DNA from: Limosilactobacillus coleohominis 101-4-CHN
GTDB taxonomy: Bacteria; Bacillota; Bacilli; Lactobacillales; Lactobacillaceae
Direction of reading: 5' to 3'
NCBI RefSeq assembly: GCF_000161935.1
Contig: NZ_GG698804.1
Coordinates: 201,664-265,663 of the forward strand
Length of the DNA: 64,000 nucleotides
Shown piece after piece: positions 17,200 through 26,227 of this stretch. The translations under genes and the position numbers were made by a program. Positions within the stretch are counted from its first letter, which is position 1. The number at the start of each line of letters is the position of its first letter. The notes under the pieces were generated by a model. That model searched no databases. It saw only the letters and a program-made list of their open reading frames with translations, and had not been told where the DNA came from.

Positions 17200-18063
17200 C
17201 TATTTATCAACCGTTACTCCTGCTTGATCAGGATGTAAAACTTCAATTCGGTCGTTCAGATGGTCGTTACGGAGCGCCGCAATCAAGCCAGCAGCCTTGT
17301 CATGTGCGATCAATGTCATAATCGTCGGACCGGCCCCGCTTAAATAAGTCGCTACTGCACCATGATCATGGGCAATTTCCCGAACCTTTGCTAGTTCCGG
17401 TACTAGAGCAGCCCGGTACCCCTCATGGAACTCATCCGCCTCCATTAATTCTCCGGCTACAGCATAATCTGGTTTGAATAGCGCCGCCACCAAAGTATTG
17501 GCCACTGCACTAGCATGGGTAGCCTGATGATAAGCCAGTTCATTCGGTAATGCTGCCCGGGCTTTCTTCGTTGCTAAATTATAAGCTGGAATATAAGCAA
17601 CTAAATCAAATGGCGGGAGCGGAGCTTTCACCGCTGTAAAATGATCATTCACCTCAGTACCGACTACCAAACCACCCAAAATTGCTGGGGCCACGTTATC
17701 GGGATGCCCTTCAATTTGACTAGCAATTTCAACCTTTGTTTCATCACTAAGGTTTAGCTTTGCTAATTGGTTGGCCAGTTCAATGCCCGCTACAATCGCA
17801 CTCGAACTGCTTCCCAAACCGTGAGTAACTGGAATTGCACTTTCGACTTTGAGATGGTGTGGGATTAAGTCAGGAGCCACTTTAAGTGCCGTTTTGACAA
17901 TCATGTTTTGGCGATCATGCGGTAAATTCCCTAGTTGATGATCGACCCGCCATTCATTACTCGGTCCAACAACGATTAAATGCAGATACATCGAAACCGC
18001 AATGCCAATGGAATCAAATCCCGGGCCTAAATTAGCACTCGAGGCTGGTACTTGAATTTTCAT
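17200..18063 (-). CDS. thrB: Homoserine kinase
   Basis: Phosphorylates homoserine in threonine synthesis; 287 residues, GHMP kinase fold. It begins MKIQVPASSANLGPGFDSIG, the family start, and has the GHMP ATP loop GLGSSSSAIVAG near residue 85. I use the ATG at 18063, six bases after GGGTGGTG, and not the GTG four codons upstream. It lies 13 bases after hom in a hom-thrB operon. Confidence 0.96.
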   Translation of the reverse strand: MKIQVPASSANLGPGFDSIGIAVSMYLHLIVVGPSNEWRVDHQLGNLPHDRQNMIVKTALKVAPDLIPHHLKVESAIPVTHGLGSSSSAIVAGIELANQLAKLNLSDETKVEIASQIEGHPDNVAPAILGGLVVGTEVNDHFTAVKAPLPPFDLVAYIPAYNLATKKARAALPNELAYHQATHASAVANTLVAALFKPDYAVAGELMEADEFHEGYRAALVPELAKVREIAHDHGAVATYLSGAGPTIMTLIAHDKAAGLIAALRNDHLNDRIEVLHPDQAGVTVDK

Positions 18064-18076
18064 TCTGGTCACCACC

Positions 18077-19351
18077 CTACTTTAATACCTTATATGCAGC
18101 GCCTAAATTAATACTCGAATCTTTAGCAACCCGTGCTTTAAAATCGGCTAATTGTTGAGCGGTCATTTCGTGAGTAATAATCACCACATGGGCTAAGCCA
18201 TCCGCTTCGGTCTGCGTAATTTGACTAAAACTGGCGTCAATTTCCGTCATAATTTGCGTTAACTTCAACATTTGTCCCGGTACATCCGGCATCATGATGG
18301 AAAGGAAATATGGGTAAACGACGTCACGTGGTGCTGCAGGAATATACTGCCGTTGATAATTATTAAAGAAATTCCCATTTGTTTTCAAAACCAGATTTTT
18401 CGTGACCGAAATAATATCACTCAAAACACTATTGGCAGTTGGCAGGCCACCAGCTCCGGGACCATAGAAAAGAGTATCGCCCACAGCTTCCCCGGTTACC
18501 ATGACCGCGTTATATTCATTATTAATTGTTGCTAACGGGTGGTCTGCAGGTACTAGGGTAGGGGCAACTTCAACAAAGACCCCATCATCAATCACCTGCG
18601 CGATCCCCACCAGTTTAATAACGTAACCAAATTTACCGGCTTGCTGAACATCAAAACCGTTTAAATGATCGATCCCCGTTACTGCAAAATCATCAACTGC
18701 TAATTGAGTTCCAAAGGCGAACTGGCTCAAAATGACCATTTTATAAGCCGCATCCTTACCAGTAACATCATTAGTAGGATCCGCTTCAGCAAATCCTAAC
18801 TGCTGGGCCGCTTTGAGTGCTTGGTCATACGACCAGCCCTGCTGACTCATTTGCGTCAAAATGTAATTCGTGGTTCCATTCACAATCCCCTTAACTTCGG
18901 TAATTTTATCCGCCGCAAAACTATTAGTAATTGTCCGCAGAATTGGAATCCCACCAGCAACACTTGCCTCATACATCAGATCGCAATGATGATCATGAGC
19001 AAGCTTAACCAGTTCCGGACCATATGTTGCCAAAAGGTCTTTATTTGCAGTAACCACATTTTTATGGTTACGCAGTGCCGCCTCGATGTATTCTTTAGCG
19101 GGATGAATTCCACCAATCAGTTCCAACACAATTTGAATTTCATCATCATTAATGACGTCTTCCACTGACGTCGTTAATTCAATGTTCTCAGCAACATCTT
19201 GGTGTCGCTCTGGATGATTCACGAGCACCCGCTTAACATTTAGCTGCCGTCCGGTGACATTCACCACCTTATCTTCATTATGCTGGATCATCTGTAACAC
19301 ACCAGAGCCGACCGTTCCTAGGCCAAGCATCCCGATTTGAATGGTTTCCAT
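18077..19351 (-). CDS. hom: Homoserine dehydrogenase
   Basis: Reduces aspartate semialdehyde to homoserine. The 424 residues have an N-terminal Rossmann motif GLGTVGSGV (about residues 10-18), the catalytic region GIVNGTTNYILTQM and GFAEADPTNDVTGKDAAYK, and a C-terminal ACT-like domain (DVPGQMLKLTQIM, VVIITHEMTAQQ) that typically mediates threonine feedback. GAGGTGG precedes the ATG. It is divergent from thrC, with 112 bases between. Confidence 0.96.
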   Translation of the reverse strand: METIQIGMLGLGTVGSGVLQMIQHNEDKVVNVTGRQLNVKRVLVNHPERHQDVAENIELTTSVEDVINDDEIQIVLELIGGIHPAKEYIEAALRNHKNVVTANKDLLATYGPELVKLAHDHHCDLMYEASVAGGIPILRTITNSFAADKITEVKGIVNGTTNYILTQMSQQGWSYDQALKAAQQLGFAEADPTNDVTGKDAAYKMVILSQFAFGTQLAVDDFAVTGIDHLNGFDVQQAGKFGYVIKLVGIAQVIDDGVFVEVAPTLVPADHPLATINNEYNAVMVTGEAVGDTLFYGPGAGGLPTANSVLSDIISVTKNLVLKTNGNFFNNYQRQYIPAAPRDVVYPYFLSIMMPDVPGQMLKLTQIMTEIDASFSQITQTEADGLAHVVIITHEMTAQQLADFKARVAKDSSINLGAAYKVLK

Positions 19352-19390
19352 CTTGCCACCTCATTTTCTCATTATTTTTTCATTTTTAGC

Positions 19391-19421
19391 ATTGTAACAT
19401 ACGTCCCTTCCAGGTTACAAT
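19391..19421. promoter_or_regulatory. Inverted repeat forming overlapping divergent hom/thrC promoters
   Basis: Perfect 8-bp arms ATTGTAAC (19391-19398) and GTTACAAT (19414-19421). On each strand one arm reads TTGTAA (a -35 candidate) and the other TACAAT (a -10 candidate) with 18 bp between. One symmetric element may therefore drive both genes, or be an operator over both. Confidence 0.45.
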
Positions 19422-19463
19422 AACCAATAATCAATCACTAAATCTAGAAATGGAGGCTTTTTC

Positions 19464-20954
19464 ATGCAATACCGTAGTACCCGTGGTCAAATTACAGAAA
19501 CATTAAATTCGCCCCAAGCAGTCATCCAGGGGCTTGCTCCTGATGGTGGTCTTTTCGTCCCCGTCAATTTTCCTCAAGTTGACTTACCACTGCCGAATTT
19601 GGCAACAATGTCCTACCAAGCAATTGCGGAATTAGTATTAGGCTGGTTCTTTGATGACCTTAGTAAAGATCAGCTTCACCAAATTGTTCAAGGAGCCTAT
19701 GGTTCCCAATGGGATGATGCAACTATCGCACCACTTTCAAAAGAGCACGCCGGTAACTACTATCTTGAATTATTTCATGGGCCTACTCTGGCTTTTAAGG
19801 ACATTGCGTTGCAAGTTCTACCACGGCTAATGCAAAAAGCTTTAACCATTGAAAAAAACAGTAATGAAATTATCATCCTCACAGCGACCTCCGGTGATAC
19901 CGGAACTGCTTCAATGCGTGGTTTTAGTGATCAAGATGGTACACGGGTGATTGTTTTCTACCCTCACGGTGGTGTAAGTCCTGTTCAGTTAAGACAAATG
20001 TTGGGTCAGCGGGGAGATAACCTGACCGCAATCGCCATTGAGGGTAATTTTGATGATGCCCAAACTGCCGTCAAAACCATTTTTAATGATCAAAGCTTTA
20101 ATGACCAATTACTGGCCAATGGTTTTCAATTCTCATCTGCTAACTCGATGAACATTGGTCGACTGATCCCCCAAATTGTTTATTACCTAAGCGCATATGG
20201 ACAACTTGTGCGACGTGGGGACATTAAATTAGGTAACGAAGTTAACTTTACGGTGCCAACAGGAAACTTTGGTGATATCCTCGCTGGCTATTACGCTAAA
20301 AAGTTGGGCTTACCAATTAATCGCCTCATTTGTGCATCCGACGAAAACAACGTCTTAACGGATTTCTTTAATACTGGTCATTATGATCGGCAACGACCTT
20401 TCTTCTTGACCAATTCACCGGCCATGGATATTTTGGTCTCCAGTAACCTGGAACGGCTGCTGTTTGATATTTACGATGAGAGTGCTCCTAGTATCAATCA
20501 GTTAATGGAGCAGTTAAAAAATGATGGCAAATACTCCATTAATGCTGGCGCCCGTGCTAAACTTCATACTCACTTTAATGCTGGTTTTGCCACTCAACAA
20601 GAAGTTCAGCGGGAAATTAAGCGTATTTATCAACAGGATGGCTACGTGATTGATCCTCATACCGCCGTGGCCTCTTTCGGTGCTAACGAATACTATTCTG
20701 CCAATAACGATCCAACTCCAAATGTCATTATTTCCACCGCTAGTCCCTACAAATTTCCTGAAACAGTTTACCAAGCAATTACCGATAAGCAGAGTCCAGT
20801 TACTGGGTTATATGCAATTACCGAATTGTGCCAGCTTCTCAAACAACCGTTAAGTCCGAACGTTCAACAACTGTTTGAACAAAGTCAGAAGAACGAACAA
20901 GTTATTCAGCCGGACCAAATGAAACCAACTATCCGGCAAATTCTGCAACTATAA
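19464..20954 (+). CDS. thrC: Threonine synthase
   Basis: Converts phosphohomoserine to threonine, a PLP enzyme. The 496 residues begin MQYRSTRGQ; PLP-binding Lys112 sits in GPTLAFKDIALQ, and the phosphate-binding stretch TATSGDTGTASMRGF follows near residue 140. The length fits the long bacterial/fungal subfamily. It is divergent from hom-thrB, completing the homoserine-to-threonine pathway in this window. Confidence 0.96.
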   Translation: MQYRSTRGQITETLNSPQAVIQGLAPDGGLFVPVNFPQVDLPLPNLATMSYQAIAELVLGWFFDDLSKDQLHQIVQGAYGSQWDDATIAPLSKEHAGNYYLELFHGPTLAFKDIALQVLPRLMQKALTIEKNSNEIIILTATSGDTGTASMRGFSDQDGTRVIVFYPHGGVSPVQLRQMLGQRGDNLTAIAIEGNFDDAQTAVKTIFNDQSFNDQLLANGFQFSSANSMNIGRLIPQIVYYLSAYGQLVRRGDIKLGNEVNFTVPTGNFGDILAGYYAKKLGLPINRLICASDENNVLTDFFNTGHYDRQRPFFLTNSPAMDILVSSNLERLLFDIYDESAPSINQLMEQLKNDGKYSINAGARAKLHTHFNAGFATQQEVQREIKRIYQQDGYVIDPHTAVASFGANEYYSANNDPTPNVIISTASPYKFPETVYQAITDKQSPVTGLYAITELCQLLKQPLSPNVQQLFEQSQKNEQVIQPDQMKPTIRQILQL

Positions 20955-20972
20955 TAATTGAAGATTAATGCC

Positions 20973-21015
20973 AAAAGAGGAGCATAGAGATCCATGGTCA
21001 CTATGCTCCTCTTTT
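20973..21015 (+). terminator. thrC terminator
   Basis: Fifteen-bp arms AAAAGAGGAGCATAG / CTATGCTCCTCTTTT. Confidence 0.88.
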
Positions 21016-21025
21016 AGGGAACAAA

Positions 21026-21050
21026 AAAAGCCGCCAAAACGGCGGCTTTT
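21026..21050 (-). terminator. rplJL terminator
   Basis: AAAAGCCGCC / GGCGGCTTTT with a 5-nt loop and a seven-base T run on the minus strand, 14 bases after rplL. Confidence 0.9.
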
Positions 21051-21063
21051 AATTTGGATAAAA

Positions 21064-21429
21064 CTACTTAAGGGTAACAGTAGCACCAGCGTCTTCAAGC
21101 TTAGCCTTGATGTCGTTGGCTTCGTCTTCCTTAGCGTCTTCCTTGATAACAGATGGTGCGTTATCAACAAGGTCCTTAGCATCCTTAAGGCCGGAACCAG
21201 TGATGTCCTTAACAGCCTTAATAACCTTAACCTTAGCAGTACCTGGTTCAGTTAATTCAACAGTGAAGCTGTCCTTAGCAGCACCGTCGCCACCAGCAGC
21301 ACCTGCAACTGCAACTGGAGCAGCAGCTGAAACGTCAAATTCGTCTTCGATTGCCTTAACAAGGTCGTTAAGGTCAGAGATTGATGCTTCCTTTAATGAA
21401 GCAATAATAGCATCCTTATCAAAAGCCAT
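21064..21429 (-). CDS. rplL: 50S ribosomal protein L7/L12
   Basis: The stalk protein that recruits translational GTPases; 121 residues. It has an N-terminal dimerisation helix region, an Ala/Gly-rich hinge ([17 protein letters not shown], about 35-51) and a C-terminal domain with [22 protein letters not shown]. It follows rplJ in the usual order. Confidence 0.98.
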   Translation of the reverse strand: MAFDKDAIIASLKEASISDLNDLVKAIEDEFDVSAAAPVAVAGAAGGDGAAKDSFTVELTEPGTAKVKVIKAVKDITGSGLKDAKDLVDNAPSVIKEDAKEDEANDIKAKLEDAGATVTLK

Positions 21430-21495
21430 TTTTAAATTCCTCCAATGATTAAATCTTGTTTAATTGATAGTCTAAATGTAACTGTAAGCACACAA

Positions 21496-21996
21496 TTATG
21501 CGGCTTCGTCGGCCTTGTCGGCAACGGCCTTGACGGCCCGTGCGATCTTCCGCATTGGGTCTTGCAATGCAGATGCAAGCATCGAAAGAAGATCGTCCCG
21601 ACTTGGCAATTCAGCGAATTCATTGATTTCATCAAGCGTCTTGATGTCTTTTTCAATGAAACCACCCTTAATTTCAAGAGCATCGTGGTCTTCTGCAAAC
21701 TTCTTCATAATCTTTGCAGGAGCAATTGGATCTTCATTTGAGAAGGCAACTGCAGTTGGGCCAACAAACACGCTCTTTAAGTCTTCGTAATCAGTACCGT
21801 CAACGGCCCGTTCCAAGATCTTGTTCTTGATAACAACCATCTTGACACCAGCATCACGAAGTTGCTTACGCAAATCAGTGACTTCATCAACCGTCAAACC
21901 ACGGTAGTCAACAACGATAGCTGATTCAGCATCAGTTAACAAACCATTGGCAACTTTAACGGCTTCAGCCTTTTTAGCAATAGCTGCTTCACTCAT
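21496..21996 (-). CDS. rplJ: 50S ribosomal protein L10
   Basis: Stalk base protein that anchors L7/L12; 166 residues. The N-terminal half contains [22 protein letters not shown], typical of L10, and the C-terminal helix that binds L7/L12 dimers ends DKADEAA. GGAGGTG lies upstream. It is preceded by a structured leader that matches the L10 autoregulatory leader in position. Confidence 0.98.
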   Translation of the reverse strand: MSEAAIAKKAEAVKVANGLLTDAESAIVVDYRGLTVDEVTDLRKQLRDAGVKMVVIKNKILERAVDGTDYEDLKSVFVGPTAVAFSNEDPIAPAKIMKKFAEDHDALEIKGGFIEKDIKTLDEINEFAELPSRDDLLSMLASALQDPMRKIARAVKAVADKADEAA

Positions 21997-22016
21997 GAAA
22001 TTACACCTCCTATATT

Positions 22017-22147
22017 AAATTTGGTACGGATTTAAAAAAATCCCTATGACCGGCAGACATAGAGAAGGAACATTTCATTTCTTCCTCGGCAGGTATGATT
22101 GAGGCTTGCGCCACCTGAGTCTTAGGCAGAGTCATATTTATAACCAC
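22017..22147 (-). promoter_or_regulatory. L10 leader RNA with attenuator hairpin
   Basis: The roughly 130-base leader between the rplJ promoter and gene is rich in paired segments. Its last hairpin (CTATG / CATAG arms, 22044-22062) is followed by seven T residues on the minus strand, giving a terminator. Firmicute rplJ leaders bind the L10(L12)4 complex for feedback; I infer the same here from position and the attenuator, without covariation data. Confidence 0.7.
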
Positions 22148-22153
22148 TCAAAT

Positions 22154-22182
22154 AGTATACATAACTCCCGTTCATTTTGCAA
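22154..22182 (-). promoter_or_regulatory. rplJ promoter
   Basis: -35 TTGCAA (22177-22182), 17-bp spacer, -10 TATACT (22154-22159). Confidence 0.75.
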
Positions 22183-22207
22183 GGCATCAGTAAAAATAAA
22201 AAAATGC

Positions 22208-22236
22208 TTGCGTTAGATTTTTTCTAATGGTATTCT
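22208..22236 (+). promoter_or_regulatory. Promoter of the steT leader
   Basis: -35 TTGCGT (22208-22213), 17-bp spacer, -10 TATTCT (22231-22236). The start would be near 22243, giving a leader of about 210 bases. Confidence 0.55.
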
Positions 22237-22267
22237 AATGTCAATCAAAATTTTGGAGGGGACGCAA

Positions 22268-22342
22268 ATGTTACAACTGAATTTAACTCATTTTAATTTA
22301 TCCTCTTCCTCAACCTCATCATCTCTGATTGTGGTTGGGTAA
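22268..22342 (+). CDS. Serine/threonine-rich leader peptide (putative attenuation peptide)
   Basis: A 24-codon frame translates to MLQLNLTHFNLSSSSTSSSL followed by IVVG and a stop. It has a strong GGAGGGG site six bases before the ATG. Codons 12-19 are seven Ser and one Thr in a row (TCC TCT TCC TCA ACC TCA TCA TCT). It ends 35 bases before a terminator and 114 bases before a SteT-type serine/threonine transporter. The composition, position and competing pairings (see findings) suggest a ribosome-stalling sensor for charged Ser-tRNA. No homologue was checked. Confidence 0.7.
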   Translation: MLQLNLTHFNLSSSSTSSSLIVVG

Positions 22343-22377
22343 TTTTGGTGTTCATTATTTTTAATAACAATTAATGG

Positions 22378-22430
22378 GCCGTCTCAATCACTTGCAGTTT
22401 TGCGAATGGTGCTTGAGACGGCTTTTATTG
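22378..22430 (+). terminator. Attenuator terminator upstream of steT
   Basis: Arms GCCGTCTCAA (22378-22387) and TTGAGACGGC (22413-22422) are followed by TTTTATTGTG. It sits between the leader peptide and the transporter. Its left arm can pair instead with the end of the leader-peptide frame (22326-22337). Confidence 0.8.
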
Positions 22431-22455
22431 TGTCATAGAAATGGAGGAATTAGTT

Positions 22456-23787
22456 ATGCAGGACAAACAACCAACTGAAGACTTGAAACGGTCGCTCGGC
22501 TTTGGCTCGGCAATTTCAATCGTGATTGGAACTATCATTGGATCAGGAATCTTCTTTAAACAGGGCTCGGTATTAGATAGTGCTGGTAGTTCCACAATGG
22601 CCATCCTGGCTTGGGTCTTTGGTGGGGTTATTACCCTGACCGGTGGTCTTACTGTCGCTGAAATTGGTGCTCAGATGCCATATACTGGTGGTCTTTACGT
22701 TTATATTGAAAATATTTATGGTCGAATCCTTGGCTTTTTGGCCGGGTGGATGCAAATTATTGTCTACGGTCCAGCGATCATTGCCTCGGTAGCAGGTTTT
22801 ATGAGCATTCTGATGGCTAATTTCTTTGGGTTAGGTAATGAATGGCGAATTCCATTAGCAATTATCACCGTTGGCCTCATCGGACTAATGAACCTTTTAG
22901 AAAATAAGGTCGGTGCCCTTTTCTCTGTCATCACCACTTTAGGAAAATTGATTCCGATTGCCGCAATTATCATTTTTGGTCTCTTCTGGGGGCACCAAGA
23001 TGCTTTTGGACAAACTGTTCGTGAAATTCATCAAAGTTCCGGTGGTTTTGGGGTTGCTGTGCTCGCCACCCTCTTCGGGTACGACGGCTGGATTCTGATT
23101 GCCAACCTTGGTGGCGAAATGAAGAATCCACAAAAATTACTCCCGAAAGCAATCATTTTCGGAATCACTGCTGTTTTGATTATCTACACCTTAATTACCG
23201 TAGGAATTCTCCGTTTTCTTCCCGTTGCGACAATTCATCGCCTTGGTGAAAACACTACTGCCTATCTAGCAACCAAGGCCTTTGGACAAATTGGTGGTAA
23301 ACTGCTGTCAGCTGGAATTATCATTTCGATGATGGGAACGTTAAACGGTAAAATGTTAACTTTCCCCCGCATTGTATATGCCATGGCTAAACGACAAGAT
23401 ATCCCATTCTCGAAATTCTTAGCCTACCTTAGTCCGAAGGGTAAATCGCCAGTTACGGCCACCATTTTTATCGTCGTCCTGGCCTTCATTATGATGCTCT
23501 TCTTTGATCCAGATCACTTATCAGATCTCTGTGTATTTACAGTATACTGTTTCTACATGTTGGCTTTCTTTGGCGTCTTTATTCTACGGAAACGTAATAA
23601 GTTTGCTAAGCGGCCTTTTTCGACTCCGTTCTATCCAATTGTCCCGATCATTGCGATTGCTGGTGGAATTTTTGTCCTCGTCAGTGAAATTTTTAACGAC
23701 CCCGCGGGAGTTATTCTCTTTATCGGAATCGTTATCGTCGGTCTGCCAATTCTTTATTTTGTTAAAAAGTACTACCAAAAAGGGTGA
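22456..23787 (+). CDS. steT: SteT-like serine/threonine exchanger, APC superfamily (LAT type)
   Basis: A 443-residue, 12-segment amino acid transporter. The first membrane segment reads SIVIGTIIGSGIFFKQGSVL, with the GSG backbone-binding motif of APC transporters. Later stretches FGYDGWILIANLGGEMKNPQKLLPKA and GTLNGKMLTFPR closely follow what I recall of Bacillus SteT. The ATG at 22456 was chosen because GGAGG lies eight bases before it. The Ser/Thr-rich leader peptide and terminator upstream support serine or threonine as substrate; exchange versus uptake is not visible. Confidence 0.85.
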   Translation: MQDKQPTEDLKRSLGFGSAISIVIGTIIGSGIFFKQGSVLDSAGSSTMAILAWVFGGVITLTGGLTVAEIGAQMPYTGGLYVYIENIYGRILGFLAGWMQIIVYGPAIIASVAGFMSILMANFFGLGNEWRIPLAIITVGLIGLMNLLENKVGALFSVITTLGKLIPIAAIIIFGLFWGHQDAFGQTVREIHQSSGGFGVAVLATLFGYDGWILIANLGGEMKNPQKLLPKAIIFGITAVLIIYTLITVGILRFLPVATIHRLGENTTAYLATKAFGQIGGKLLSAGIIISMMGTLNGKMLTFPRIVYAMAKRQDIPFSKFLAYLSPKGKSPVTATIFIVVLAFIMMLFFDPDHLSDLCVFTVYCFYMLAFFGVFILRKRNKFAKRPFSTPFYPIVPIIAIAGGIFVLVSEIFNDPAGVILFIGIVIVGLPILYFVKKYYQKG

Positions 23788-23812
23788 ATTTCCCTCCTGA
23801 CAAATTTAAATC

Positions 23813-23866
23813 AAACGGGTGCGTAACCACGAAGTCATAAATGTCTTCTGTCACGCACCCGTTTTT
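23813..23866 (+). terminator. steT terminator
   Basis: Twelve-bp arms AAACGGGTGCGT / ACGCACCCGTTT with a T run. Confidence 0.88.
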
Positions 23867-23923
23867 ACTGATCAAGTTGTTGTACAATAAAATTATCTAA
23901 GTTTGAGTGAGGTTAAAGTACCG

Positions 23924-24874
23924 ATGAAGAAAAATGGACTACTATTAGTAAATCTAGGTTCCCCAGATGAACCGACAACTCCTGCAGTTAAGCAATACTT
24001 AACCGAATTTTTAGGTGATCAAAACGTCGTTACCCTCCCCCGGTGGTTTTGGCGACCATTACTAAAGGGAATTATCCTACCGACCCGTGCTTGGCGCTCA
24101 GCCACATTTTATCGTGATATTTGGGAACGGGATGGTTCACCTCTAATTGCTAATACAGCACGATTAACCAAACGGGTGCAGGATGCTCTACCCAATTGGC
24201 GGGTCGCCATGGCAATGACATACCGCAAGCCGGCAATTTCAACGTCCTTACACCAGCTTCAACAGACCTGTGATCAAGTTTATGTACTATCACTGTTTCC
24301 ACATTTCACCCAAAGCACTACACAATCCATCATTGACCAAGTCCACGCCGTTGATCCGACGGTTCCAATCATTGACCGTTTTGCTGATCAACCTGCTTTT
24401 TTGAATCTTTTAGCGCAGCATATTCAGGCTTTTTGGGATGATGGTAACTTCGATCAATTAATGATTTCCTATCACGGGATTCCAGTATCAATGGTTAAAG
24501 CTGGCGACCCTTATCAATCCGAAACCGAACGGACAACCGTTGAATTAAAAAAGCGACTCACCATTCCCAACCATCAAATCAAAATGGTTTACCAATCAAA
24601 GTTCGGTCCCATGCCATGGTTAAAACCGTACCTTAAAAATGAATTACTTCGCCAAGCTCAACTGGGTAACCGACGTATCATGATCGTTTCACCCTCATTT
24701 GTTACAGATTGTCTTGAAACATTAGAAGAAAATGGCGTTCAAAATTACCAGGCCTTTCGAGCCAGTGGTGGTCAAGAACTCACCATGATGCCAGCACTGA
24801 ATGATGATCCAGAGTTTGCTACTTTGATCGCCAATCTGGCCAAGGAGGCCGCTAATGAACAAGAAAAGTCTTGA
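23924..24874 (+). CDS. hemH: Ferrochelatase (HemH family)
   Basis: Inserts ferrous iron into a porphyrin (coproporphyrin in most Gram-positives). The 316 residues begin MKKNGLLLVNLGSPDEP and contain the catalytic His in SYHGIP (about residue 184) and the conserved Glu in DCLETLEENG (about 266). I chose the ATG ten bases after GTGAGGT; the frame extends 7 codons upstream from a TTG. No other haem biosynthesis gene is in the window, and lactobacilli generally lack the pathway, so the substrate source is unclear. It overlaps mntH by 20 bases. Confidence 0.92.
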   Translation: MKKNGLLLVNLGSPDEPTTPAVKQYLTEFLGDQNVVTLPRWFWRPLLKGIILPTRAWRSATFYRDIWERDGSPLIANTARLTKRVQDALPNWRVAMAMTYRKPAISTSLHQLQQTCDQVYVLSLFPHFTQSTTQSIIDQVHAVDPTVPIIDRFADQPAFLNLLAQHIQAFWDDGNFDQLMISYHGIPVSMVKAGDPYQSETERTTVELKKRLTIPNHQIKMVYQSKFGPMPWLKPYLKNELLRQAQLGNRRIMIVSPSFVTDCLETLEENGVQNYQAFRASGGQELTMMPALNDDPEFATLIANLAKEAANEQEKS

Positions 24875-26159
24875 TGAAATAAATGGGAGCGTTAAAGTAC
24901 CGACGGTTTATGAATCTGCCTTCTGGCAAAAATTTCTCGCTTACTGTGGCCCCGGTGCTCTAGTAGCAGTTGGTTATATGGATCCCGGAAATTGGCTAAC
25001 TTCTTTAACGGGTGGTGCTCAATATCGTTACTCACTATTAAGTGTTCTAATTCTCTCCATCTTGATCGCGATGATAATGCAATCCCTATCCATTAAGTTG
25101 GGAGTGGTTACTCGGACAGATCTTGCGCAAGCCATTGCTGCTCGAGTTTCCAAACCCGTTCGCATTATTTTATGGATCTTAAACGAACTGGCCATGATGG
25201 CCACCGATCTAACCGGGGTCATCGGTACTTCCGTAGCTCTTTATTTATTATTTCATCTTCCCCTCATTGTTGGTGTATTACTAACGGTCGCGGACGTCAT
25301 CGTCGTTTTACTCTTCTTGCAATTTGGTATTCGCAGAATTGAATTCATTGTGTTAGCAACAATCTTAATTGTTGCGGGAATCTTTACTATTGAAGTTGTT
25401 CGTGCCCATCCAGAATGGTCGCCGATTTTAAATGGTTGTATTCCGTCCGCTAATATTATCAATAATCACGCTCAGTTATTACTAAGTCTGGGAATCATTG
25501 GTGCCACGATCATGCCACATAATATCTATCTTCACTCCGCGCTTGCCCAAAGCCGCCGTTATGATGAACATGACCCCCGTCAAGTTCACGAAACATTGCA
25601 ATTTGCTAATTGGGACTCCATTATTCACCTAGTAGCCGCCCTCCTTGTCAATGCCCTTCTCATGATTATGGGGGGAACCTTATTTTTCCATCATGGAAAT
25701 CTCAATAGTTTAGCAGATGTCTTTGACGGCTTAAATAATTCTAAGATTGTTGGCTCGTTAGCTAGTCCCGTCATGAGTGGTCTTTTTGGTTTTGCCCTCT
25801 TAATTACTGGATTGATTTCTTCAATTACTAGTACCCTTGCAGGTCAAATCGTCATGGAGGGGTATATTAACCTACGTTTACCCCTTTGGAAACGACGTCT
25901 GCTCACCCGTTTGGTTACTCTAATCCCTGTGATCATCATTGGCTGTTGCATTCACTTTAATGAACAGGAATTTGAACAGTTAATAATTATCGCCCAAATC
26001 ATCTTAAGTGTTGCACTACCTTTTACCCTTTTTCCTCTCATTATCATTACAAGTAACCACCAGATAATGGGACAATATGCCAATCGCCATTGGCAAATGA
26101 TTAGTTATTTAATTATTGTCCTGGCATTGACTTTTCTTAATTTTGCCGCATTATTCTAG
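24855..26159 (+). CDS. mntH: Nramp-family divalent metal transporter MntH
   Basis: Proton-coupled Mn2+/Fe2+ importer, 434 residues, about 11 membrane segments. It carries the metal-binding DPGNW (Asp43-Asn46) in the first segment and MPHNIYLHS in the sixth (about residue 220). AAGGAGG precedes the ATG inside the end of hemH; the overlap implies coupled translation, so metal import and ferrochelatase are co-expressed. Confidence 0.95.
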   Translation: MNKKSLDEINGSVKVPTVYESAFWQKFLAYCGPGALVAVGYMDPGNWLTSLTGGAQYRYSLLSVLILSILIAMIMQSLSIKLGVVTRTDLAQAIAARVSKPVRIILWILNELAMMATDLTGVIGTSVALYLLFHLPLIVGVLLTVADVIVVLLFLQFGIRRIEFIVLATILIVAGIFTIEVVRAHPEWSPILNGCIPSANIINNHAQLLLSLGIIGATIMPHNIYLHSALAQSRRYDEHDPRQVHETLQFANWDSIIHLVAALLVNALLMIMGGTLFFHHGNLNSLADVFDGLNNSKIVGSLASPVMSGLFGFALLITGLISSITSTLAGQIVMEGYINLRLPLWKRRLLTRLVTLIPVIIIGCCIHFNEQEFEQLIIIAQIILSVALPFTLFPLIIITSNHQIMGQYANRHWQMISYLIIVLALTFLNFAALF

Positions 26160-26168
26160 AGAATACAA

Positions 26169-26212
26169 AAAAGGCATCAGAATTGTTAATCAACAATTCT
26201 AATGCCTTTTTT
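26169..26212. terminator. Bidirectional terminator between mntH and rplA
   Basis: AAAAGGCATCAGAATTGTT and AACAATTCTAATGCCTTTT arms with one mismatch and T runs on both strands. Confidence 0.88.
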
Positions 26213-26227
26213 ATTTATTCCACTGAA

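Noticed and set aside
22017..22440. Treating the rplJ-steT gap as empty intergenic DNA
   Set aside because: It holds the L10 leader on one strand and a promoter, leader peptide and attenuator on the other.
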